A stretch of DNA of 64,000 nucleotides from Enemella evansiae. Its GTDB lineage: Bacteria; Pseudomonadota; Alphaproteobacteria; Rhodobacterales; Rhodobacteraceae. Positions within the stretch are counted from its first letter, which is position 1, and every line of letters begins with the position of its first letter. Positions 28,204 to 36,555 of this stretch are shown here, piece by piece. The DNA lies in contig JAFKDC010000014.1 of NCBI GenBank assembly GCA_017255395.1, forward strand, positions 62,001 to 126,000, read 5' to 3'. The translations under genes were made by a program, and so were the position numbers. The notes beneath the pieces are model-generated. The model was not told the origin of the DNA and ran no database searches. It saw nothing but the letters and a program-made list of their open reading frames with translations.

Positions 28204-30609
28204 ATGGATACCCCCCTCCCGATGCTTCCTCCCCTTTCCGCAGCGCTGTCCGAGCGCGGTTACGAAACCCTCACCCCCGTGCAGGAGGCCGTGATCGCCC
28301 CCGAACTGGCACAGGCCGACCTGCTGGTCTCGGCCCAGACCGGGTCGGGCAAGACCGTGGGCTTCGGCCTTGCCATCGCGCCGACGCTGCTGGAAGAGGC
28401 CAGCCACTTCGGCCCCGCCGCCGAACCGCTGGCGCTGATCATCGCTCCCACCCGCGAACTCGCCGTTCAGGTGCGGCAGGAGTTGATGTGGCTCTACGGC
28501 CAGACCCGCGCGCTGGTCACTTCCTGCATCGGCGGCATGGACGCCCGCACCGAGCGCCGCGCGCTGGAGCGCGGCGCCCATATCGTCGTGGGCACCCCGG
28601 GCCGCCTGCGCGACCATATCGAGCGCGGCGCGCTCGACCTCTCAGGCCTGCGCGCCGTGGTGCTGGACGAGGCGGACGAGATGCTCGACCTGGGCTTCCG
28701 CGAGGACCTCGAGTTCATCCTCGGCGAAGCGCCCGAGACGCGCCGCACCCTGCTGTTCTCGGCCACCGTGCCGCCGACCATCCTGAAGCTGGCCCAGACC
28801 TTCCAGCGCGACGCGCAGCGCATCAGCACCATCGACACCCGCGAGCAGCACAGCGATATCACCTACCAGGCGATGCGCGTGGCCCAGCAGGACGTCGAAC
28901 CGGCGATCTTCAACCTTTTGCGCTTTCACCACGACGGCAATGCCATCGTCTTCGCCAACACCCGCGCGCAGGTGAACCACCTCGCCGCGCGGCTGGCGAA
29001 CCGCGGCCTTGCCGCCGTCAGCCTGTCGGGCGAGCTCAGCCAGGCGGAACGCACCCACGCGCTTCAGGCGATGCGCGACGGGCGCGCGCGGGTCTGCGTC
29101 GCCACCGACGTGGCGGCGCGCGGCATCGACCTGCCGAACCTGTCTCTGGTGATCCACGCCGACCTGCCGATGAATACCGAAAGCCTGCTGCACCGCTCGG
29201 GCCGGACCGGGCGCGCGGGGCGCAAGGGCATCTCGATCCTGATGGTCACCCCCAAGGCCATGGGCAAGGCCACGCGCCTGCTGAAGTGGGCCAAGATCAC
29301 CGCCGACTGGGTCGAGGCCCCCTCTCCCGCCGCGATCCGCGAGGCCGACGAGGCGCGCCTGATGGCCGACCCGGCCTGGAACCACGGCGCGACCGAGGAA
29401 CAGGCGGCCCTTGGCGAGCGCCTGCTCGAAGCCTTCGGCCCCGCCGCCGTGGCCACGGCCTTCCTGCGCCTGCACGAACAGAACCACGCCGCGCCGGAAG
29501 AGCTGCGCGCGCCCGGCGAGCGGGCGCCCAGGAAAGAGCCGCGCGATTTCGGCCCCAGCCGCTGGATCGCCCTGTCGGTGGGCCGCGACAACCGCGCCGA
29601 GGCGCGCTGGCTGCTGCCGCTGCTGTGCCGCGCGGGCAACCTCGACAAGAATGCCATCGGCGCGATCCGCGTGACCGACAAGGAGACCTACGTGGAGCTG
29701 TCCGAGCCGGTGGTCGACAGCTTCATGGCCAGCCTCGGCCCCGATGGCGCACTGGAGGACGAGGTCTCGGCCCGGCTGTTCGACGGCGTGCCCGACCTGC
29801 CGCAGCGCAAGCCCCGCGACAGTGGCCCGCGCGACGGTGGCCCCCGTGGCCAGCGTCCGGATCGCGGTCCGCGCCCGGATCGTGGCCCGCGTTCCGAACG
29901 TGCGCCGCGCGAGGATCGCCCCGCCCGCCCGCGCCGCGAGGCGCGCGAGGACGGCGCCGGAGCACCGGAGAGCGCCGCCACCAAGCCTGTCTGGTCCGGC
30001 TCCGACGACAGCCGCCCCTCGGGCCGCAACGACCGCCCCGCCGCGCGCCGCGACGACAGCGCCGACAGGCCGGCGAAGAAACCCTACGCCAAACGCGATG
30101 ACGGCGACCGGTCCTACGACCACAAGGGCGGCGACAAGCCCTACCGCAAAGATGGTGACAAACCGTTCCGCAAAGACGGTGACAAACCCTTCCGGAAGGA
30201 TGGCGACCGGCCTGCTGGCAAGCGCGATGGCAAGCCCTTCGGCAAGCGTGACGACGGCGACCGCCCCTTCGGCAAGCGCGACGGCAAGCCCTTTGGCAAA
30301 CGGGACGACGGCGACCGGCCCTTCCGCAAGTCCGGGGACCGACCCGGCGGCAAGCCTTTCGGCAAGGACGGCGACGACCGCCCGCGCAAGCCGCGCGCCG
30401 ATGGCAACCGCCCGGTCCGCAAGACCGAAGGCGACAAGCCGAAGGGTCGACCCGGCAGCACCGACCCCAGTGTCTCGCTGCGCAAGAAGCCCAAGCCCGG
30501 CGGCGCGAAGCCCTTCAAGGGCAAGCACAGCCCGTCCGGCACCGGCAAGCCCGGCCCCCGCCGCGAAGGCGGCTTCGAGACGCCCCGGCGCGGCAAGCCC
30601 CGCGACTGA
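28204..30609 (+). CDS. DEAD-box ATP-dependent RNA helicase with DbpA-type RNA-binding domain and long charged tail
   Basis: An 801-residue cytoplasmic RNA helicase, probably in ribosome assembly or cold adaptation (DeaD/CsdA type). Motifs in order: Q motif TPVQEAVI, Walker A AQTGSGKT near residue 45, PTRELA, TPGRL, DEAD in VLDEADEMLDLG, SAT, CVATDVAARGID and HRSGRTGRAG. A DbpA-like RNA-binding domain follows (WIALSVGRDNRAEARWLLPLLCRAGNL ... YVELSEPVVDSFM). The last roughly 260 residues are disordered, with recurring KDGDKPFRKDGD and GKPFGKRDDGDRPF units. ATG 28204 is the first Met before the helicase core. Expression under cold shock is an expectation, not visible here. Confidence 0.9.
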   Translation: MDTPLPMLPPLSAALSERGYETLTPVQEAVIAPELAQADLLVSAQTGSGKTVGFGLAIAPTLLEEASHFGPAAEPLALIIAPTRELAVQVRQELMWLYGQTRALVTSCIGGMDARTERRALERGAHIVVGTPGRLRDHIERGALDLSGLRAVVLDEADEMLDLGFREDLEFILGEAPETRRTLLFSATVPPTILKLAQTFQRDAQRISTIDTREQHSDITYQAMRVAQQDVEPAIFNLLRFHHDGNAIVFANTRAQVNHLAARLANRGLAAVSLSGELSQAERTHALQAMRDGRARVCVATDVAARGIDLPNLSLVIHADLPMNTESLLHRSGRTGRAGRKGISILMVTPKAMGKATRLLKWAKITADWVEAPSPAAIREADEARLMADPAWNHGATEEQAALGERLLEAFGPAAVATAFLRLHEQNHAAPEELRAPGERAPRKEPRDFGPSRWIALSVGRDNRAEARWLLPLLCRAGNLDKNAIGAIRVTDKETYVELSEPVVDSFMASLGPDGALEDEVSARLFDGVPDLPQRKPRDSGPRDGGPRGQRPDRGPRPDRGPRSERAPREDRPARPRREAREDGAGAPESAATKPVWSGSDDSRPSGRNDRPAARRDDSADRPAKKPYAKRDDGDRSYDHKGGDKPYRKDGDKPFRKDGDKPFRKDGDRPAGKRDGKPFGKRDDGDRPFGKRDGKPFGKRDDGDRPFRKSGDRPGGKPFGKDGDDRPRKPRADGNRPVRKTEGDKPKGRPGSTDPSVSLRKKPKPGGAKPFKGKHSPSGTGKPGPRREGGFETPRRGKPRD

Positions 30610-30620
30610 CAGGCAAACCC

Positions 30621-30656
30621 GCGCGCTTCGGGCACCCTCTTTGACCCGAAGCGCGC
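30621..30656 (+). terminator. Long stem-loop after the helicase gene
   Basis: A perfect 12-base stem (GCGCGCTTCGGG with CCCGAAGCGCGC) around a 12-base loop starts 11 bases after the stop. There is no following T-run, so it may be a weak terminator or an mRNA-stabilising hairpin. Confidence 0.55.
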
Positions 30657-31027
30657 CACCGCTCCCCTGACCCGCCACACATCCGACCCGGTTGCCAAAG
30701 CGCCGCGCCGCGGCTGCCCCAGGCCTGTGCCGCGCCTCGCCAGGCCCAGTGCTCCGCCTGCCCGCAGCCCTGCGCGCGGCCCCGTGCATGACATGTACAG
30801 ACCCGGTGCCGCGCCCGCACTGCGCTGCACCCTGCGCTTGCTGGCACGAAGCGCAGTCTCACCGAGACTGCCCCCCCTACCCCCTGCTTCTTTGGTCCCG
30901 CAAATACCTCGGGGGAGGCCCGTCAGGGCCGGGGGCAGAGCCCCTCTGCGCAACAGCCCCTCCCGGAACCGCGCCCTGCACCGGGCACAACCCTGCCGTG
31001 ACAAATCGCGCGCGGCGGCCCGGCTGA
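30657..31027. other. Intergenic region upstream of cydA with a dispersed repeat
   Basis: About 370 bases without a gene. It carries a copy of the dispersed repeat on the minus strand (30887-30915, CTTCTTTGGTCCCGCAAATA core) next to a GGGGGCAGAGCCCC inverted repeat. Nothing else is recognisable until the FNR-type site at 31028. Confidence 0.5.
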
Positions 31028-31041
31028 TTGAGCTATATCAA
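31028..31041 (+). promoter_or_regulatory. FNR/FnrL-type box in the cydAB promoter
   Basis: TTGAGCTATATCAA matches TTGAT-N4-ATCAA with one mismatch. Its centre (31034.5) is about 41 bases before a start point expected from the -10-like sequence AATATACC at 31061-31068, the geometry of a class II FNR-activated promoter. Low-oxygen activation of cydABX by FnrL is inferred. Confidence 0.65.
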
Positions 31042-31114
31042 AGCGGTATCTGCGAGTCAGAATATACCGCAGCCAAGACAAAAACCGTCACAGCCTGAAA
31101 AAGGAGTCCTCGTG

Positions 31115-32725
31115 ATGGAGATCGGCCTTGTTGAGTTGTCGCGCCTGCAGTTCGCGATGACAGCCATGTACCACTTTCTCTTCGTGCCGCTGACACTGGG
31201 TCTGTCGATCCTCGTGGCTATCATGGAAACCGTCTACGTCATGACGAACCGCCCGATCTGGCGGCAGATGACCAAGTTCTGGGGCACCCTCTTCGGCATC
31301 AACTTCGTCCTCGGCGTCGCGACCGGCATCACGATGGAGTTCCAGTTCGGCATGAACTGGTCCTACTACAGCCACTACGTGGGCGACGTCTTCGGGGCAC
31401 CGCTTGCGATCGAGGGGCTGATGGCCTTCTTCCTCGAGGCCACCTTCGTCGGCCTCTTCTTCTTCGGCTGGGACAAGCTGTCGAAGGTCGCGCATTGCGT
31501 CGTGGCATGGCTGGTGGCCATCGGCTCGAACTTTTCGGCGCTCTGGATCCTGATCGCCAACGGCTGGATGAACAACCCCGTCGGCGCGGAATTCAACCCC
31601 GACACAATGCGCATGGAGATGACCGATTTCTTCGAGGTCCTCTTCAACGAGGTCGCGCAGTCGAAATTCGTGCACACCGTCTCGGCGGGCTATGTCACCG
31701 CCTCGATCTTCGTGCTGGGGGTCTCGTCGCTTTACCTGTTGCAGGGGCGCTTCACCGACCTCGCGCGGCGGTCCATCGCGGTGGCCTCGGCCTTCGGCCT
31801 CGCCTCGGCGCTGTCCGTCGTCGTGCTGGGCGACGAAAGCGGCTATGCCACCGGGCAGGTGCAGAAGATGAAGCTCGCCGCCATCGAGGCGATGTGGGAA
31901 ACCCACGAGGCCCCGGCCCCCTTCACGCTGGTGGGCTTCCCGGACCAAGCGGCACGAGAGACCCATTACGCGGTCGAAATCCCTTGGGTCATGGGCCTGA
32001 TCGGCACCCGCAGCCTGACCGAAGAGATCACCGGCATCAAGGATCTGGTGGCCGAGAACGAGGGCCGCGTGCGGCGCGGTATCATCGCCTATGACGCGCT
32101 GATGACCATCCGCGAAGAGCGCGACGCCGCGCCGTCCGAGGCGCGCTTCCGCTTCGAGCAGAACTCAATGGACCTCGGTTATGCCTTCCTGCTGAAGCGC
32201 TACGTCGACGACCCGCGCGAGGCCAGCGAAGAGCAGATCGCACAGGCCGCATGGGACACGGTGCCCTACGTGCCGCCGCTGTTCTGGGCCTTCCGCATCA
32301 TGGTGGGCCTCGGCATCAGCTTCATCGCGCTGACGGCGGCCTTCTTCTGGCTGACCTCCTTCCGGGGCGGGCATTATCCGCGCTGGCTGCTCTGGGGCGC
32401 CGTCGCATGGATCCCCATGCCCTGGATCGCCGCCGAGATGGGCTGGTTCGTCGCAGAATTCGGGCGCCAGCCCTGGACGGTCTCGGGGCTGTTGCCCACG
32501 GCCATGTCGGCCTCGCACCTGACCATCGCGGACCTTCTGTTCACGCTTGCGGGCTTCACCGCCTTCTACACCGTGCTCTTCGTGATCGAGGTCCGGCTGA
32601 TGGTGAAATACATCCGCAAGGGCCCGTTTCAGGACATCGACGAGACCGACGACTGGCAGCGCCGCCACGAGGCGCGCCTGCGCAGCGCGGGCACCGTGAC
32701 CCCCATCGCCAACCCTGCGGAGTGA
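31115..32725 (+). CDS. cydA: Cytochrome bd ubiquinol oxidase subunit I
   Basis: A 536-residue membrane subunit of the high-affinity quinol oxidase. Haem ligands visible are His20 (TAMYHFLFVPLTLGL, b595), His187 (KFVHTVSAGYV, b558) and Met396 (FRIMVGLG, b558); conserved acidic residues in GAPLAIEGLMAFFLEATF are also present. The GDESGY quinol-loop signature is followed by a long Q-loop close to that of E. coli CydA, so this is a bd-I-like oxidase rather than a cyanide-insensitive CioA. ATG 31115 is preceded by AAGGAG; a GTG immediately before it is the only close alternative. Followed after six bases by cydB. Confidence 0.95.
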   Translation: MEIGLVELSRLQFAMTAMYHFLFVPLTLGLSILVAIMETVYVMTNRPIWRQMTKFWGTLFGINFVLGVATGITMEFQFGMNWSYYSHYVGDVFGAPLAIEGLMAFFLEATFVGLFFFGWDKLSKVAHCVVAWLVAIGSNFSALWILIANGWMNNPVGAEFNPDTMRMEMTDFFEVLFNEVAQSKFVHTVSAGYVTASIFVLGVSSLYLLQGRFTDLARRSIAVASAFGLASALSVVVLGDESGYATGQVQKMKLAAIEAMWETHEAPAPFTLVGFPDQAARETHYAVEIPWVMGLIGTRSLTEEITGIKDLVAENEGRVRRGIIAYDALMTIREERDAAPSEARFRFEQNSMDLGYAFLLKRYVDDPREASEEQIAQAAWDTVPYVPPLFWAFRIMVGLGISFIALTAAFFWLTSFRGGHYPRWLLWGAVAWIPMPWIAAEMGWFVAEFGRQPWTVSGLLPTAMSASHLTIADLLFTLAGFTAFYTVLFVIEVRLMVKYIRKGPFQDIDETDDWQRRHEARLRSAGTVTPIANPAE

Positions 32726-32731
32726 CCGGCC

Positions 32732-33895
32732 ATGATCCTCTCTGAGCTTATCGACTTCGACACGCTGCGGGTGCTCTGGTGGGTCCTCGTGGGCCTGCTG
32801 CTGATCGGCTTCGCGCTGACCGACGGCTTCGACATGGGGGTCGGCGCGCTGCTGCCCTTCGTGGCCAGGACGGATGTCGAGCGCCGCGTGGCGATCAACA
32901 CCGTCGGCCCGGTCTGGGAAGGCAATCAGGTCTGGTTCATCCTTGGCGGCGGGGCGATCTTCGCCGCATGGCCGCCGCTTTACGCGGTGTCCTTCAGTGG
33001 CTTCTACCTTGCGATGTTCGTGATCCTCGCGGCGCTGATCGTGCGCCCGGTGGCCTTCAAGTACCGGTCCAAGCGCGAGGACCCGGTCTGGCGCGAGCGC
33101 TGGGACTGGGCGCTGTTTGCGGGCGGCGCGGTGCCCGCGACGCTCTTCGGCGTGGCGGTGGGCAACGTGCTTCTAGGCGTGCCCTTCCACCTGACGCCGG
33201 ACCTGATGGCCCGCTACGACGGCTCCTTCCTTGGCAAGTTCATCGGCCTCCTGCGGCCCTTCGCGCTGCTCTGCGGGGTGGTGTCGATCTCGATGCTGCT
33301 GATGCACGGCGCCGCGTGGCTCTCGGTCAAGGCCGAGGGTCCGGTCAAGGACCGCGCCCGCGCCATCGGCGTCAAGGCGGGCCTGATCGCGGCGGGCGGC
33401 TACGCGCTGGCCGGTCTGTGGCTGGCCATGGGCGTCGAGGGCTTCGCCTTCGCGGGCGACATCGTGACCGACGGGCCGTCCAACCCGCTGCTGTCCGAGG
33501 TTGTGCGCGGCGGTTCGTGGCTGGATGCCTATGGCACGCGTCCATGGATCGTGGTGGCGCCGATCATGGGCTTTGCCGGGATGGCGCTGGCGATCATGGG
33601 GCTAAAGGCCGGGCGCGAGGTTTCGACCCTGCTGTTTTCCAAGCTGGGCATCCTTGGCGTGATCTCCTCGGTCGGGCTGACGATGTTCCCCTTCATCCTG
33701 CCCTCGACCGTCGACCCGAACAGTTCGCTGACCGTCTGGGACGCCTCCTCCTCGCACCTGACGCTGTTCATCATGCTGGTCTGCACGGCGATCTTCCTGC
33801 CGCTGATCCTGATGTACACGGCCTGGGTCTACCGCGTCCTCTGGGGCAAGGTGACCGAGGACGACGTCACCGGCAATTCCGAAACGCTTTACTGA
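32732..33895 (+). CDS. cydB: Cytochrome bd ubiquinol oxidase subunit II
   Basis: A 387-residue polytopic membrane protein, partner of CydA and structurally similar to it but without haem. Family blocks: LLLIGFALTDGFDMGVGALLPFVARTDVERRVAINTVGPVWEGNQVWFILGGGAIFAAWP, FKYRSKREDPVWRERWDW, and SLTVWDASSSHLTLFIML near the C-terminus. Full length for the family. It is six bases from cydA and followed by cydX after eleven bases. Confidence 0.95.
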   Translation: MILSELIDFDTLRVLWWVLVGLLLIGFALTDGFDMGVGALLPFVARTDVERRVAINTVGPVWEGNQVWFILGGGAIFAAWPPLYAVSFSGFYLAMFVILAALIVRPVAFKYRSKREDPVWRERWDWALFAGGAVPATLFGVAVGNVLLGVPFHLTPDLMARYDGSFLGKFIGLLRPFALLCGVVSISMLLMHGAAWLSVKAEGPVKDRARAIGVKAGLIAAGGYALAGLWLAMGVEGFAFAGDIVTDGPSNPLLSEVVRGGSWLDAYGTRPWIVVAPIMGFAGMALAIMGLKAGREVSTLLFSKLGILGVISSVGLTMFPFILPSTVDPNSSLTVWDASSSHLTLFIMLVCTAIFLPLILMYTAWVYRVLWGKVTEDDVTGNSETLY

Positions 33896-33906
33896 AAGGA
33901 CAGGCC

Positions 33907-34047
33907 ATGTGGTATTTCGCCTGGCTTCTCGGCCTTCCGCTTGCCGCCCTCTTCGCCGTCATGAACGCCATGTGGCTGGAGCTGCGCACCGATGCCGCCA
34001 TCGCCGCCGAGGCCGACGCCGAGGATCGCGGCTTCGGTCAGGACTGA
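33907..34047 (+). CDS. cydX: Cytochrome bd oxidase small subunit CydX
   Basis: A 46-residue single-span membrane protein beginning MWYFAWLLGLPLAALFAVMNAMWLE, the CydX signature (E. coli CydX begins MWYFAWILG), with an acidic C-terminus. CydX stabilises the di-haem site of the CydAB oxidase. It starts 11 bases after the cydB stop with AAGGACAGG as ribosome site. Confidence 0.93.
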   Translation: MWYFAWLLGLPLAALFAVMNAMWLELRTDAAIAAEADAEDRGFGQD

Positions 34048-34462
34048 AGCCTGACAGCGCCGGTGCCGTCGTCAGGCCGCACCGGCAGCGTCCATCCGGC
34101 GGGGGCATCCCGCATCTACGCGGCCGACCCGTCGCATGCCCGGCCCGGGCGCCCCGGGCGGTCGGGCATCGAGAGCGGATGCGGGCAACGGAAGGGGCGC
34201 TGCCGACCCAGCCGGCGGCAGGGGATCGCGCCCTGCCCCGACAATTCCACCGGCCCCCTTGTCAAAACCTGCCTGCCGCCATACCTCCGTCAGCGGCGGG
34301 TTCTGCTCTTCTCGTTACACGGGTACATTCCGGTGGCCTTAAGCAAATCCGAGGGAGCTGGCTCTGATTGGGCCGTGGTCCAGTTACCCGGCGCCCACCT
34401 GTATATACAGGTCCTCGGGAATGCGTCACCCATACGGTCGCTGCGGTTCCCGCCGCTGCGAT
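34048..34462. other. Gene-free region with a possible structured RNA ending at the next terminator
   Basis: No coding frame of family character. From about 34321 the plus strand has matched segments at long range: GGGT and CATTCC (34321-34331) complement ACCC (34428-34431) and GGAATG (34418-34423). CCGAGG at 34349 complements CCTCGG at 34413. A 16-base palindrome ACCTGTATATACAGGT lies at 34397-34412. A long-stem RNA reaching the terminator at 34463 is possible. I recognise no Rfam family. Confidence 0.25.
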
Positions 34463-34498
34463 AAAGGACCCCCGTGCCACCCGGCGCGGGGGTCCTTT
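34463..34498. terminator. Bidirectional intrinsic terminator
   Basis: A perfect 12-base stem (AAAGGACCCCCG with CGGGGGTCCTTT) surrounds a 12-base loop. The T-ended arms on both strands suit termination of plus-strand transcripts after cydX and of the minus-strand membrane-protein gene that ends at 34510. Confidence 0.8.
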
Positions 34499-34509
34499 CG
34501 CATACCGGG

Positions 34510-34830
34510 TCAGAGACGGCGCAGCAGGTCGCGACGGCGCGGGCGCGCCCGACTTTCGGCCCGCACCGGCTGTGACAGCGGCTGGCGCCGTCCGCCACCG
34601 CCGCTGTCGCTTCGGGCCATGCGCATGATCGCAATGCCGAACTGCACGCCGCCAAAGACGATCCCGTTGAACAGCCACAGCAGGAAGAGGGCCAGAAGCC
34701 CGACGTCGCTGCCGCCGATCAGGTCGCGCAGGTTCGCCACGTTGAACCACAGCAATATGCCGACAAAGACCGCCGACAGGGCAAAGCCCGCGAGTGTTTG
34801 CACAATGTACAACCGGATCAGGCGCGGCAT
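34510..34830 (-). CDS. Small two-span membrane protein of unknown function
   Basis: A 106-residue protein beginning MPRLIRLYIVQTLAGFALSAVFVGILLWFNV, with a second hydrophobic segment VGLLALFLLWLFNGIVFGGVQFGIAIM and a basic, glycine-rich C-terminal tail (SGGGGRRQPLSQPVRAESRARPRRRD). It looks like a conserved hypothetical of Rhodobacterales but I cannot name its family. A GGGAG ribosome site lies just upstream of the ATG. It is monocistronic, ending at the bidirectional terminator. Confidence 0.7.
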   Translation of the reverse strand: MPRLIRLYIVQTLAGFALSAVFVGILLWFNVANLRDLIGGSDVGLLALFLLWLFNGIVFGGVQFGIAIMRMARSDSGGGGRRQPLSQPVRAESRARPRRRDLLRRL

Positions 34831-35064
34831 GGCGAGGCTCCCACTGCGTTTCGGGTCTTACCGGGGCCGTCACTTGGCACGAATGCCCCGTGAACGCCGA
34901 GGGCGGGACAAGTCCGCCTGTCCCGGGTTGCGCCCGAACCGCTTTATCATTCCATAGTCAGAATATGACAACCCCGGTCAAATGCAAGCGCGGTGGGGTG
35001 TGGCATATGGTGGCGCGGGAACAGCCCTGGCGCGCCTACCCCGTGCCGGTGGCAGACAGCCGCC

Positions 35065-35967
35065 TCAGGCATCGTCAGCCTCCTCGCGCCGGTGCAGCGC
35101 CAGCGGCTCCTTGAAGGTGAGCGTGCGGTAGGGAAAGGGGATCTCGATCCCCTCCTCGTCGAGCGCCCGCTTGATCGCCGCCACCACCTTGTCGCGAGAG
35201 CGGCGGATGTCCACCGGCAGCGAGCCGGTCCACCAGGCGATCTCGAAGTCGATGGAACTGGCGCCGAAGGCCATGGCGAAGACCTGCACGTCGCGCACGT
35301 CGTCGCGCACAAGGTCCACCTCCCGGACCGCCTTGTAGATCACGGCGCGGGCGCGGTCGATGTCCTCGCCATAGGCCACGCCGCAGACAATCGAGGTGCG
35401 CCGCACCTCCTGGTTGGTGCGCACTGTCACCGGGTTGTGGAACAGCTGCGCATTCGGCACGACGACAAGCTGCCCGTCGGTCTGGCGGATGTGGGTGTCG
35501 CGGATCGTGATGCGCTCGATCTTGCCCTCGGCGCCCTCGCATTCGATGAAATCGCCCATCTGGAAGGGTTCGCGCAGCAGGATCAGGATACCCGCAAGGA
35601 AGTTCTCGAAGGTGTCCTTGAAGGCGAAACCGATGGCCACCGATCCCAAGCCCAGCGTGGTCAGGGCCTTGCCCGGGGTGATCGTCGGAAAGACCACCGT
35701 CAGCGCCATCAGGATGCCCAGCAGCCAGATCGTCGTGTTCGACATCAGCTTGAGCACATCGACCAGATTGCGCCGGAACCGCGCCCGGCGCCCGACCCGG
35801 TCCAGCAGACCGCGAAAGATCCAGGCGACCAGCGCCGTGACCAGCAGGACAAGGATCGCCACGCCCAGCCGGGGCCCGGCGGCGACCGCCCCTTCGATCC
35901 AGAAGGTCAGCTGATCGGTCAGGGTGCCGGTTACATCGCCCGGCAGCAGCGCGTCGATTTCATCCAT
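35065..35967 (-). CDS. MscS-family mechanosensitive ion channel
   Basis: A 300-residue small-conductance mechanosensitive channel. Three hydrophobic segments are followed by the MscS pore and beta domain signature LGLGSVAIGFAFKDTFENFLAGILILLREPFQMGDFIECEGAEGKIERITIRDTHIRQTDGQLVVVPNAQLFHNPVTVRT. The C-terminal alpha/beta domain ends PFPYRTLTFKEPLALHRREEADDA. It protects cells from hypo-osmotic shock. ATG 35967 was preferred; a GTG 36 bases upstream is an alternative because the ribosome site of the ATG is poor. Confidence 0.88.
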   Translation of the reverse strand: MDEIDALLPGDVTGTLTDQLTFWIEGAVAAGPRLGVAILVLLVTALVAWIFRGLLDRVGRRARFRRNLVDVLKLMSNTTIWLLGILMALTVVFPTITPGKALTTLGLGSVAIGFAFKDTFENFLAGILILLREPFQMGDFIECEGAEGKIERITIRDTHIRQTDGQLVVVPNAQLFHNPVTVRTNQEVRRTSIVCGVAYGEDIDRARAVIYKAVREVDLVRDDVRDVQVFAMAFGASSIDFEIAWWTGSLPVDIRRSRDKVVAAIKRALDEEGIEIPFPYRTLTFKEPLALHRREEADDA

Positions 35968-36081
35968 CCCCGGGTGAACGCGACAAACCGCCCCGGGTTC
36001 CACCCGGCCCGGCAGGGCGCGGGAGCGCGGTGTCCCGCCCGCGGTCCGTCCTGCGTGGCAGGCGCACCGGGCGGGGCCGCG

Positions 36082-36555
36082 TCAGAACGCTTCGGGTTTT
36101 GCCTCGCGGGCCATGTGGTCAAGCACGGCGTTCACGAACTTCGGCTCGCGACCCTCGGGGAAGAAGGCGGCGGCGACCTCGACATATTCCACGATCACCA
36201 CCTTCGGCGGCGTGTCGGTGGCCACCAGCTCTGCCCCCGCCGCACGGAACAGCGCCCGCAGGGTCGGGTCGATCCGGTCGATCTTCCACTTCGCCACGAT
36301 GGCGCGGTCGGTCATCTGGTCGATCTTCGCCTGCCAGTTCACGACCTCGTTCAGGATCTTGGTGAACAGGGGAATATCGCCGTCCAGCATCTCGTCGCCC
36401 TCGGGCGTCACCGCGCCGAAGCGATGTTCGAGGAACTCGCCCCGCACCTTGTCGGCGGTCTGGCTGGAATGCTCCATCTGGAACAGCGCCTGCACGGCAT
36501 AAAGCCGCGAGGCGGACTTCATCTTGCGCCTCTGGTTGCCCGAAATCTGGCTCAT
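36082..36555 (-). CDS. nusB: Transcription antitermination factor NusB
   Basis: A 157-residue RNA-binding helical protein that acts with NusE at boxA of rRNA operons. Family residues: RRKMKSASRLYAVQALFQMEHS near the N-terminus, IDRIDPTLRALFRAAGAEL, and the C-terminal KVVIVEYVEVAAAFFPEGREPKFVNAVLDHMARE. Its ATG overlaps the ribH stop (ATGA). The ribH-nusB pairing is widespread in proteobacteria. Confidence 0.93.
   Translation of the reverse strand: MSQISGNQRRKMKSASRLYAVQALFQMEHSSQTADKVRGEFLEHRFGAVTPEGDEMLDGDIPLFTKILNEVVNWQAKIDQMTDRAIVAKWKIDRIDPTLRALFRAAGAELVATDTPPKVVIVEYVEVAAAFFPEGREPKFVNAVLDHMAREAKPEAF

Noticed and set aside
28011-28205. Short minus-strand frame ending ...RTGFGKGASKRL
   Set aside because: The peptide is a translation of the tandem palindromes at 28013-28058 rather than a gene.
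34397-34412. ACCTGTATATACAGGT as a LexA/SOS box
   Set aside because: The spacing is CTG-N6-CAG rather than CTG-N10-CAG, and alphaproteobacterial LexA uses GTTC-N7-GTTC.
34048-34509. SRP RNA, tmRNA or RNase P RNA in the gap after cydX
   Set aside because: None of the conserved sequence cores of these RNAs is present.
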